From assembly GCA_964383855.1 (NCBI GenBank), contig CAYLIP010000071.1, positions 1-10,413 of the forward strand: a DNA stretch of 10,413 nt, given 5' to 3'. Numbering within the stretch: position 1 is the first letter of the stretch; every line of letters starts with the position of its first letter. Below the pieces are notes generated by a model. That model worked only from the letters and a program-made list of their open reading frames with translations. It had not been told where the DNA came from and did no database searches. Below are positions 1 through 6,150 of the stretch, in pieces. The DNA comes from CAZHAC01 sp964383855 (lineage in GTDB: Bacteria; Chloroflexota; Dormibacteria; Dormibacterales; Dormibacteraceae). Made by a program: the position numbers and the translations under genes.

Positions 1-836
1 GAAACCGGCGTGGCCGGCCTGGCCACGGGCACGGGCTCGGCGGGGACGGGCGCGGGCAGGGCCGGCCGCGAGGGAGGCGGCAAGGCCGACGCCGGCGCCT
101 CCTCCCCGCCCGCCCGCCGGGCGAGGAGTGACCTGGCGCGCGCCAGACCTTCGGCGTCCACCATCGAGCCCGCGGTCGCGGTCAGCGCCATCCGGGCCCC
201 GGCCACGTTGGAGCCGCTGGCGCCGGCTGCGATCGCCCGCATCATCCTGGCCAGCGCCGGTGCCGTCAGCTCGGCCTGGGTGGCGGGACCGCCCGAGGCC
301 TCACGCATGCCCAGCGCGGCCAGGCCGGCCGCGCCCGCCGCCTCGATGTCCGCGACCATCTGATCGGAGCCGCTGCGCGCCTCGGGCACGAACCAGCCGC
401 CGTCCAGCCGCACGGCGCCCGAGGGGTCCACGAGCACGCTGTCGGTGCCCACCGCCCCATGCGCGATGCCGGCCTCGTGCATGGCTTCCAGCGCGCTCAG
501 CACCGACCAGGCCACCGCCGCCGCCTCCGGGGGCGAGAGCGGCCCCGAGCGGAGCAGGTCAGCCAGCGTCCGGCGGCCGCCCTCGTCGCCGGCGACCAGC
601 ACCCAGGCCGCATCCCCCTCCACCGCCCAGCCCAGGAGCTGGGTGAGGCGAGGATCGGGCCGGGCCTGGAGCCGGCGCAGGCGCTCACCGACGACGGCGG
701 CCTCGCGCGGCGACGCCATGTGAGCTTCGATGGCGACGGCCGGCCGGCCCCCCACCTCGGCCCGCCAGCGCCGGCGCGGCCCGGGCGCCTCCAGCGGCTC
801 GCCAAGCTGCCCCTGGGCGCCGTTCCAGTTCGGCAT
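1..836 (-). CDS. Protein-kinase-like protein, probable pseudokinase (3' end outside window)
   Basis: I translated this frame by hand; it is open from an ATG at 836 (a second in-frame ATG lies at 845) to the left edge, 278 visible codons. It reads like a bacterial Ser/Thr kinase fold. Residues 11-37 resemble strands beta1-beta3, with a degenerate glycine loop and VAIE where VAIK is expected, so the ATP-binding Lys is Glu37. Residues 101-145 match the helix E to DFG region: the helix ends in ALEAMHEAGIAHG, HRD is replaced by H126-G-A128, the HRDxK Lys is Gly130, the Asn is Ser133, and LDGG (Asp145) stands where DFG is expected. Residues from about 245 are Pro/Ala-rich, like a linker. Loss of the catalytic Asp and Lys suggests a binding or scaffold role (inference). 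The first in-frame ATG inside the kinase fold, at 719, would remove the N-lobe, so 836 or 845 is preferred. No clear ribosome site is visible. It is divergent from the FKBP gene. Confidence 0.72.
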   Translation of the reverse strand, partial: MPNWNGAQGQLGEPLEAPGPRRRWRAEVGGRPAVAIEAHMASPREAAVVGERLRRLQARPDPRLTQLLGWAVEGDAAWVLVAGDEGGRRTLADLLRSGPLSPPEAAAVAWSVLSALEAMHEAGIAHGAVGTDSVLVDPSGAVRLDGGWFVPEARSGSDQMVADIEAAGAAGLAALGMREASGGPATQAELTAPALARMMRAIAAGASGSNVAGARMALTATAGSMVDAEGLARARSLLARRAGGEEAPASALPPPSRPALPAPVPAEPVPVARPATPV

Positions 837-874
837 TGCAGCCATCAGCGTAGCCCGGCAACTATGGTGGGGCC

Positions 875-1243
875 ATGGCAAGTGACGACTTCAACGTGCC
901 GGGAACGCCCTCCGAGACGCCCACCGGCCTCGGAATCATCGAGATCCAGGAGGGGGCCGGGGAGGCCGCGGCGGCCGGACGGCAGGTCACCGTTCACTAC
1001 ACCGGCTGGCTCACCGACGGACGCAAATTCGACAGCTCCCGCGACCGCGGCCAGCCCTTCACTTTCAACCTCGGCGCCCACCAGGTCATCGCCGGCTGGG
1101 ACGAGGGGGTTGCGGGAATGAAGGTCGGCGGCCGGCGGCGGCTGGTGATCCCTTCCAAGCTCGGTTACGGGGACCGCGGCGCCGGGCCCATCCCGGCCGG
1201 CGCGACGCTGCTCTTCAACGTCGAGCTGCTAGGCGTCAGCTGA
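875..1243 (+). CDS. FKBP-type peptidyl-prolyl cis-trans isomerase
   Basis: A 122-residue single-domain FKBP that catalyses cis-trans isomerisation of X-Pro peptide bonds. There is no signal peptide, so it is probably cytoplasmic. About 30 residues precede the fold. Family pocket residues can be placed by comparison with human FKBP12: Tyr42 (HYTG), Phe52-Asp53 (KFDSS), Phe62 (PFTF), Val71-Ile72 and Trp75 (QVIAGWDEG), Tyr98 (LGYG) and Phe114 (LLFNVELLG). All are present, so it should be active. The loop after Tyr98 is one residue shorter than in FKBP12. ATG 875 is preferred because it follows a purine-rich GGTGGGG and gives a normal family length. It is the only plus-strand gene here. It diverges from the kinase-like gene with about 38 bases between starts and converges on the haemoglobin gene with an 8-base 3' overlap. 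Confidence 0.95.
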   Translation: MASDDFNVPGTPSETPTGLGIIEIQEGAGEAAAAGRQVTVHYTGWLTDGRKFDSSRDRGQPFTFNLGAHQVIAGWDEGVAGMKVGGRRRLVIPSKLGYGDRGAGPIPAGATLLFNVELLGVS

Positions 1244-1619
1244 GCGAGTTGATCATGGCCAGCGAGGCGCGCTCGAAGTAGGTGAGCAGCTGCTCGTGGA
1301 TGGCCGGTTCCAGCTCGAGTGAGGCAACCGCCTCGCGCATGTGGCGCATCCACGCCTCGCGCTCGCGCCGCCCGATGACAAAGGGCGCGTGGCGCATCCG
1401 CAGCCGCGGGTGCCCGCGCTGGTCGCTGTAAGTGGTGGGGCCGCCCCAGTACTGGACCAGGAAGAGGCGGAGCCGCTCGGCGGCACCGGTCAGGTCCGCC
1501 TCCGGATAGATGGGCCGGAGGATGGGGTCGGCCGCCACCCCCGCATAGAAGCGCGCGACGAGCCTCCGGAATGCCTCCTCCCCGCCTGCCAGCTCGTAGA
1601 TGTTCGGCCCGGCGCTCAC
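1236..1619 (-). CDS. glbO: Group II truncated haemoglobin (trHbO type)
   Basis: A 127-residue globin very like mycobacterial trHbO. The haem-site residues of the group are all present: TyrB10 = Tyr25 (RFYAGV), TyrCD1 = Tyr38 (IYPE), proximal HisF8 = His77 (MRHAPF) and TrpG8 = Trp90. The YWGGP and QRGHPRLRMRHAPF blocks are diagnostic of the group. Such proteins bind O2 and react with NO or peroxide; the physiological role varies between organisms. I chose GTG 1619 because its first four bases, GTGA, contain the amidase stop codon, a common coupled-start arrangement. An upstream in-frame ATG at 1658 would add 13 residues of low complexity and lengthen the overlap. The gene ends inside the palindrome shared with the FKBP gene stop. 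Confidence 0.94.
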   Translation of the reverse strand: MSAGPNIYELAGGEEAFRRLVARFYAGVAADPILRPIYPEADLTGAAERLRLFLVQYWGGPTTYSDQRGHPRLRMRHAPFVIGRREREAWMRHMREAVASLELEPAIHEQLLTYFERASLAMINSLS

Positions 1620-3100
1620 GGCAGTTCCAGGGTCGGGAGGTAGCGCGGCTCCCGCCACGCCGGCCGGGCTCGTTCGAAGGCGCAGGCAATTCGCAGAAGG
1701 TCGACCTCCTGCCCGGGGCGGCCGAAGAAGCTGACGCCGACCGGGAGCGCGTCCCGGACCGCTCCCGCCGGCACCGTCACATTGGGATAGCCGGCGACCG
1801 CGGGCGCCTGGCTGGAGCCCCCCAGGCTCCGGTCGCCGCTCAGGTGGTCAACCACCCAGGCCGGGTGCCGCGTGGGGGCGACCAGGGCGTCCAGGCGATG
1901 CCGGGCCATGGTGGCGTCGATGCCCCGCGTGCGCGCAAGCTCCCGGGCCCTGGACAGCGCCTGGGTGTACTCATCCGAGTCCAGGCCGCCCTTGGCCTGG
2001 GCCTCCTCGAAGATCTCCTGCCGGAAGTAGGGCATCTCCTCGGCGGCATGGGCCCGGTTGAACGCGATCAGGTCCTCCAGCGACGCCAGGCCCAGGCCCG
2101 GACGGGTCGCCAGGTACGCGTTGATCCCCGCCTTGAACTCGTGAAGCAGGATGGCGCGCTCGACGCCCGAGGTGCGCAGCTCCTCGGTGGTCTCGATGGC
2201 GACCGGCTCGACCAGCTCGGCGCCCGCCGCCCGCAGCGCCCCCAGCGCCTCCTCGTAGACCGCGTCCATGTGCTCGCTGTAGCCCGAGTAGGGCTCCCGG
2301 AGAACGCCGATCCGGCGCCCGGCCAGCGTGGCCCCGGCCAGCTCCGCGGTCAGGTCCCGGGGGTCTTCGGCCATCGCCCCCAGCAGGAGCGCGGCGTCGG
2401 CCACCGTGCGAGCGTGCGGGCCGGCCGTGTCCTGGCTGGCTGAGATGGGGACGATGCCCCGCTGCGAGACCAGCCCGACCGTGGGCTTGACGCCGACCAC
2501 GCCGCAGACCGAGCTCGGGCAGACGATGGAGCCGTCGGTCTCGGTGCCGACCGCAAACGCGCAGAGCCCGGCGGCGACCGCGACCGCCGAGCCCGAGCTC
2601 GACCCGCACGGGCTTCGATCGAGCACGTGCGGGTTGCGAGTCTGCCGCCCCCGGCCGCTCCACCCGCTGGCTGAGCGGCTCGACCGGAAGTTGGCCCATT
2701 CGGAGAGGTTGGCCTTTCCGAGCAGCAGCGCGCCGGCCGCTCGCAGTCGCGCGACCAGGGCGGCGTCGGCGGGCGCCGGCGCCGCCATCATGGCCAGCGA
2801 GCCGGCGGTCGTGAGCATGCGGTCGCCGGTGTCGATGTTGTCCTTGACGATCACCGGCAGGCCGTGGAGCGGACCGCGGACGCGTCCGGCCGCGCGCTCG
2901 CGATCCAGTTCGCCGGCGATCTCGAGGGCATCCGGGTTGACCTCGATCACCGAGCGCAGCGTGGGCCCGGAGCGGTCGATGGCATCGATGCGCTCGAGGT
3001 ACATCCCGGCCAGCCGGCGAGCGGTCAGCTCCCCGGCCGCCAGCCGCGCCGCCAGATCGATGGCGGAGGCGGAGGCCAGCTCCGGATAAGGGAAGGGCAT
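1616..3100 (-). CDS. Amidase-signature hydrolase, peptide-amidase-like
   Basis: A 494-residue amidase signature enzyme. The Ser-cisSer-Lys triad is readable: Lys86 in LPVIVKDNID, cis-Ser167 in SPCGSSSGSA and nucleophile Ser191 in GTETDGSIVCPSS, with the 24-residue serine spacing usual in the family. The blocks NLSEWANFRS, SGWSGRGRQTRNP and SQDTAGPHARTV are those of the Stenotrophomonas peptide amidase subgroup, which removes the C-terminal amide from peptides, rather than GatA. The exact substrate is uncertain. No signal peptide is visible although some relatives are exported, so a cytoplasmic location is inferred. ATG 3100 starts directly at the fold. GAGG touches the ATG, too close for an ideal ribosome site. 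Its stop overlaps the haemoglobin start by four bases, so the two are probably co-translated. Confidence 0.92.
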   Translation of the reverse strand: MPFPYPELASASAIDLAARLAAGELTARRLAGMYLERIDAIDRSGPTLRSVIEVNPDALEIAGELDRERAAGRVRGPLHGLPVIVKDNIDTGDRMLTTAGSLAMMAAPAPADAALVARLRAAGALLLGKANLSEWANFRSSRSASGWSGRGRQTRNPHVLDRSPCGSSSGSAVAVAAGLCAFAVGTETDGSIVCPSSVCGVVGVKPTVGLVSQRGIVPISASQDTAGPHARTVADAALLLGAMAEDPRDLTAELAGATLAGRRIGVLREPYSGYSEHMDAVYEEALGALRAAGAELVEPVAIETTEELRTSGVERAILLHEFKAGINAYLATRPGLGLASLEDLIAFNRAHAAEEMPYFRQEIFEEAQAKGGLDSDEYTQALSRARELARTRGIDATMARHRLDALVAPTRHPAWVVDHLSGDRSLGGSSQAPAVAGYPNVTVPAGAVRDALPVGVSFFGRPGQEVDLLRIACAFERARPAWREPRYLPTLELP

Positions 3101-3104
3101 CCTC

Positions 3105-3118
3105 GAAGGCTAGCCTTC
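3105..3118. repeat. Perfect 14-base palindrome just before the amidase start
   Basis: GAAGGCTAGCCTTC is its own reverse complement and ends four bases before the amidase ATG. An outer CCTC/GAGG pair (3101-3104 with 3127-3130) could extend the fold. It sits in the 57-base gap between the amidase gene and the membrane protein gene that precedes it on the same strand. It could be an operator or an RNA hairpin near the ribosome site. No T-run follows on either strand, so a Rho-independent terminator is unlikely. The function is not shown. Confidence 0.4.
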
Positions 3119-3157
3119 AAGTCTCCGAGGAGGCTTCGGGCGGGGTCAGACGGGGAT

Positions 3158-3868
3158 CTAGACGAGCCGGAAGATGATGGCCAGGTTCAGGAGCAGGGCA
3201 AGGCCGTTGATGCCGAGCCCGACCATGCCCAGGACCGGGTTGCTGCGGCCGAGGGCGCGAAAGCCGTAGAGAAGCCCGACCAGCGGCAGCACCGGGAAGT
3301 AGAAATGGGCCACGAATGGAACGACCAGGCAGAGGACTCCCCACGCGATGCCGCGGGCCGCGGGGTCGGCCAGCATGGCCAGGCCGAAGCCCGAGGAGAC
3401 GGGGGCCGGCCGCGGCGGCGCGCCCTGGGGCTGCCCACCGTAGGCCGGCTGGGGCTGAGCCGCGAAGGCGGGCTGAGCCGTCATGGGAGGCGCCTGGACG
3501 GCCGCCCTGGCCTGCTCGATCGATTGCGCCGGCGACGCACCCTGCATCTGCGCGTTGGTGGCAGCCTGGGCGGCCGCGTGCGCGGCGGCGTTCTCGAGCC
3601 CCATCTCAAAGGTCGCGAAGGCATGCCAGCCGGCATAGGCCTGGGTGCCGGCGTCGGCGATCGGCGGCCGGGCCGCGGCATCCGGCGCCGTTGCCGCCGC
3701 CTGGGCCGCCTGGGCCGCCGCTCTCGCGTCGCCACCGGCCGAGAGCGTCGTCATCGCCGCTCCGGCCGCGGCGTGGCAGCGAGCCGGGTCGGCAACCTGG
3801 CGCCGTGCCCATGTGAACCACTCGGCGTAGGAGTGGACGGGGTTGGCGGAGGGGGGTGCGGCGACCAT
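3158..3868 (-). CDS. Unrecognised Ala-rich protein with C-terminal membrane anchor
   Basis: A 236-residue protein I do not recognise. Residues 14 to about 58 and 78 to about 125 look like two copies of one unit. Each starts with Tyr-Ala-x-Trp and carries a His-Ala-Ala-Ala helix 15-16 residues after the Trp, then a run of Ala/Gln helix. Residues 127-158 are a Pro/Gln/Ala/Tyr linker. Residues 173-206 and 212-233 are hydrophobic (for example LCLVVPFVAHFYFPVLPLVG) and make two, perhaps three, membrane segments, ending in FRLV. The layout of soluble domain, flexible linker and C-terminal anchor resembles DUF4190-like small membrane proteins only in general form. ATG 3868 lies 55 bases after the tRNA 3' end with no clear ribosome site. 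No function is proposed. Confidence 0.75.
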   Translation of the reverse strand: MVAAPPSANPVHSYAEWFTWARRQVADPARCHAAAGAAMTTLSAGGDARAAAQAAQAAATAPDAAARPPIADAGTQAYAGWHAFATFEMGLENAAAHAAAQAATNAQMQGASPAQSIEQARAAVQAPPMTAQPAFAAQPQPAYGGQPQGAPPRPAPVSSGFGLAMLADPAARGIAWGVLCLVVPFVAHFYFPVLPLVGLLYGFRALGRSNPVLGMVGLGINGLALLLNLAIIFRLV

Positions 3869-3923
3869 CGCAACCGAAAACGGCGGCGGGGCAGCGGTCT
3901 TGCGAGCCGGGCGCCGGGCGAAA

Positions 3924-4015
3924 TGGCGGACGGGGAGGGATTCGAACCCTCGACACCCTTGCGGGTGTACGGCATTTCCAGTGCCGCGCCCTCGACCGGA
4001 CTAGGCGACCCGTCC
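3924..4015 (-). tRNA. tRNA-Ser (anticodon GGA)
   Basis: A class II tRNA with all arms. The acceptor GGACGGG pairs with CCCGTCC, followed by discriminator G and an encoded CCA. The D arm is closed by GCC/GGC. The anticodon stem CGGCA/TGCCG holds loop CTGGAAA, giving anticodon GGA (3979-3977), which reads UCC and UCU. The long variable arm CACCC-GCAA-GGGTG is the serine-type feature. The T stem GAGGG/CCCTC holds loop TTCGAAT. The long variable arm, discriminator G and GGA anticodon agree on serine. Confidence 0.96.
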
Positions 4016-4027
4016 GCTGCGCTCGCT

Positions 4028-4033
4028 AGTCTA
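4028..4033 (-). promoter_or_regulatory. Possible -10 box for tRNA-Ser
   Basis: TAGACT on the minus strand matches four of six TATAAT positions and ends 12 bases before the tRNA 5' end, a usual distance. No convincing -35 element is seen 16-18 bases further upstream, so this is weak. Confidence 0.25.
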
Positions 4034-4092
4034 CCCGCGACCGTTCGCCCCCATCGCGTGGTGGGAAATTGTGATAGCGTGACTGTTACGTA

Positions 4093-4176
4093 AGGGGCCT
4101 CGCGATCCCGACCGCCGTCCTTCCGGGGCAAGCAGACAAGTGGGGCGGGCCGGCTTACCGGAGATCGCGGGCCCCT
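4093..4176. repeat. Long inverted repeat between rpiA and tRNA-Ser, possible transcript end
   Basis: Arms 4093-4107 and 4163-4176 pair over 14 bases with a single bulged T at 4100 (AGGGGCC-T-CGCGATC with GATCGCGGGCCCCT). The 55-base loop contains a small CCGG-TAAG-CCGG hairpin. The structure begins 7 bases after the rpiA stop, so it would form at the 3' end of the pentose phosphate operon transcript. Only TT follows on the minus strand, so it is not a textbook intrinsic terminator. It may protect or end the transcript. Confidence 0.4.
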
Positions 4177-4182
4177 GTCCGT

Positions 4183-4872
4183 TCAGCTGCGTCTGAGGAC
4201 GGTCACGCCGCCCTCGCCGCCGATGAAGGCGGTCGCCGCCAGTCCGGCGAAGATGCCATGGTCGACGACCCCGGTCGTCGACTTGACACGCTCCCCCAGG
4301 GCCGCCGGATCGGCGATGCCGCCGGCCACCGTGCAGTCGAGCACCACGTTGCCGTTGTCGGTGACAAAGGGCGCCGCCGCGCCGCCCCGGATCTCCCACC
4401 GCAGCCCCTGAGGCTCCAGGCGCCGCGCCGTCTCCTGCCAGAGAAAGGGAAGGACCTCGACCGGCAGCACCCCGACGCCCAGCCGGGGCACCAGCTTGGT
4501 CGAATCCGCTATGACCACGAACCGCCGGGCCGCGCTCGCGACCAGCTTCTCGCGCACCAGCGCCCCTCCCCTCCCCTTGACCAGGTTCAGCTGGGGATCG
4601 ACCTCGTCGGCGCCGTCGACCGCGAGGTCGATCTCGCGGTCGAGGGCGGCCACCAGCTCCACGCCTCCCGCCGCCGCCTGCTCGGCGATGGCGTTGGAGG
4701 TGGGCACACCCCTCACTCGCAGCCCCTGGCGCACGCGCTCGATCAGCAGCTCCACGAAGGCGGCCGACGTCGACCCGCTGCCCAGCCCGATCAGCATGCC
4801 GTCTTCGACCAGGTCGAGCGCGGCCCGGGCGGCGGCCGCCTTGCGCCCGCCGTACGGATCAGCCAATCGCAT
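4183..4872 (-). CDS. rpiA: Ribose-5-phosphate isomerase A
   Basis: A 229-residue RpiA that interconverts ribulose 5-phosphate and ribose 5-phosphate in the cytoplasm. Family blocks appear in order: phosphate-binding GLGSGSTSA (29-37), VPTSNAIAEQA (57-66), VDGADE (85-90), KGRGGALVREK (99-109) and a later IADSTK. By comparison with E. coli RpiA the active-site residues are Asp86, Asp89, Lys99 and Glu108, all present. The length is normal for the family. ATG 4872 lies inside the rpe 3' end (14-base overlap) with AAGGG about ten bases upstream. It is the last gene of the pentose phosphate operon. Confidence 0.96.
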   Translation of the reverse strand: MRLADPYGGRKAAAARAALDLVEDGMLIGLGSGSTSAAFVELLIERVRQGLRVRGVPTSNAIAEQAAAGGVELVAALDREIDLAVDGADEVDPQLNLVKGRGGALVREKLVASAARRFVVIADSTKLVPRLGVGVLPVEVLPFLWQETARRLEPQGLRWEIRGGAAAPFVTDNGNVVLDCTVAGGIADPAALGERVKSTTGVVDHGIFAGLAATAFIGGEGGVTVLRRS

Positions 4873-5509
4873 CCCGGATCGCCCTTATGCCGGCCGCCGG
4901 CCCGCCGCCATGGCCGTACACCGAGCTGCCGGCGACGAGGACGTTGGCGCCCGCCTGCACGGCCAGGGGCGCCGTCGCCGCATCGATTCCGCCGTCGACC
5001 TCGATGTCGATGTCCGGCGCCAGCTCGCGCAGCCGGCGGATCTTGTCGGGCGAGGATGCGATGAATGCCTGCCCGCCGAACCCCGGCTCGACGGTCATCA
5101 CGTTGACCTCCTCCACGTGCGGCAGGATCTCGACCAGGGCACTCACCGGCGTGGCCGGGTTGAGCGCCACCCCGGCCCGCTTCCCCAGCTCCCGGATGCG
5201 CTGGACAACGCGGAAGAGCTGGTAGGTCGACTCGACCTGGGCCTGGATGAGGTCGGCGCCGGCCGCGGCAAAGGCCTCGAGGAAGAGCTCGGGGCGCTCG
5301 ACCATGAGATGCACCTCGATCGGCAGGCGCGTCACCCGCCGGATCGCGGCCACGATGCCCGGGCCCATGCTCAGGTTGGGCACGAAGTGCCCGTCCATGA
5401 CGTCGACCTGGATCCGCTCGGCGCCGCCCGCCTCGGCCGCCCGCACCTCCTCGCCGAGGCGGCTGAAGTCGGCCGCCAGCACGCTGGGGACGATCTCGAT
5501 CCGCCTCAC
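4859..5509 (-). CDS. rpe: Ribulose-phosphate 3-epimerase
   Basis: A 216-residue TIM-barrel epimerase that interconverts ribulose 5-phosphate and xylulose 5-phosphate. The sequence shows PSVLAADFSRLGEE (8-21), VDVMDGHFVPNLSMGP (35-50), HLMV (67-70), MTVEPGFGGQAF (138-149) and EVDGGI (170-175). Asp36 and Asp172 are the catalytic acid/base pair of the family and His67 is a metal ligand. The usual first metal ligand His, in the block normally written IHVDVMDG, is Gln34 here. A second usually conserved His, in HVEA, is Gln91. GTG 5509 is chosen because GTGA overlaps the pgl stop and puts the conserved PSVLAADF block at the normal distance. No later in-frame start keeps the fold. Confidence 0.94.
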   Translation of the reverse strand: MRRIEIVPSVLAADFSRLGEEVRAAEAGGAERIQVDVMDGHFVPNLSMGPGIVAAIRRVTRLPIEVHLMVERPELFLEAFAAAGADLIQAQVESTYQLFRVVQRIRELGKRAGVALNPATPVSALVEILPHVEEVNVMTVEPGFGGQAFIASSPDKIRRLRELAPDIDIEVDGGIDAATAPLAVQAGANVLVAGSSVYGHGGGPAAGIRAIRDAIG

Positions 5510-6150
5510 TTGCCGGCCGCCTCGGCGTCGAGCAGCCACCGCGCCTGCGGGATCATGCCGGAGGGGACGCGGCCGGCGCGGGCCAGGCTGACCGCCTGCG
5601 CCTTGTCGGAGCCGGTCGCCAGCACGATCACCCGGCGAGCCGAGCGCAGCGCCGGCAGCGTCAGGGACACCCTTTCCGGGGGCGGCTTGGGCGCGTCGCG
5701 TACCGCGACCGTGGTGCCGGTGGCGGCCAGCGCCGGGCTGTCCGGGAAGAGCGAGGCGGTGTGGCCGTCCTGGCCGACCCCGAGCAGCACTAGGTCCAAC
5801 CCTGGCAGCGAGCGCACCACGGCATCGTAGGCAACCGCCGCCGCCTCCGGTCCCAGCTCGCCCGCCATCCGGTGGACGCTGGCCGGGTGCACCCGCGCCA
5901 GCAGCGTCTCGAAGCACATCCGGTAGTTGCTCTCGGGGTCGCCGGGCGGAACGCAGCGCTCGTCTCCGAAAAGCACGGTGACACGGCCCCAGGCCACGTC
6001 CAACCCGGCCAGCTCCTGATAGCACCGGCGCGGTGTCGTGCCCCCCGCCAGGACCAGCGTCCGCGCGCCCGCCGCGAGCTCGTCCCGAATCAGCCGCGCC
6101 GCCTGGACGGCGACCGCCGCCGGGCTCTCCAGGACCTCGAAATCGGGCAT
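5506..6150 (-). CDS. pgl: 6-phosphogluconolactonase
   Basis: A 214-residue member of the Pgl/NagB-like family that hydrolyses 6-phosphogluconolactone, the product of Zwf. Key blocks are LAGGTTPRRCYQEL (34-47), VTVLFGDERCVPPGDPESNY (57-76) and LLGVGQDGHTASLFP (122-136), where His130 is the expected catalytic base. The length is slightly short for the family but all core motifs are present. The ATG at 6150 shares one base with the opcA stop (TGATG), and its stop overlaps the rpe GTG by four bases, so it is probably translated by re-initiation. Confidence 0.95.
   Translation of the reverse strand: MPDFEVLESPAAVAVQAARLIRDELAAGARTLVLAGGTTPRRCYQELAGLDVAWGRVTVLFGDERCVPPGDPESNYRMCFETLLARVHPASVHRMAGELGPEAAAVAYDAVVRSLPGLDLVLLGVGQDGHTASLFPDSPALAATGTTVAVRDAPKPPPERVSLTLPALRSARRVIVLATGSDKAQAVSLARAGRVPSGMIPQARWLLDAEAAGK

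Noticed and set aside
836..865. TTGCAG ... AACTAT as a promoter for the FKBP gene
   Set aside because: The spacing is 18 bases but the -10 matches only three of six positions, and the region also lies at the start of the divergent gene. It is too weak to annotate.
1620..1658. Upstream ATG (1658) for the truncated haemoglobin
   Set aside because: It would add 13 Ala/Pro/Gly residues not seen in trHbO and lengthen the overlap with the amidase. GTG 1619 fits the GTGA coupling pattern.
2864..4093. Long plus-strand open frame (409 codons) opposite the amidase and membrane protein genes
   Set aside because: It crosses the tRNA-Ser gene, has Arg/Gly-rich low-complexity sequence and no family motifs. 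It is a by-product of high G+C third-position bias.
4496..5830. Long plus-strand open frame opposite rpiA, rpe and pgl
   Set aside because: It runs antisense to three well-supported genes, and its composition is Arg/Ser/Pro-biased without recognisable domains.
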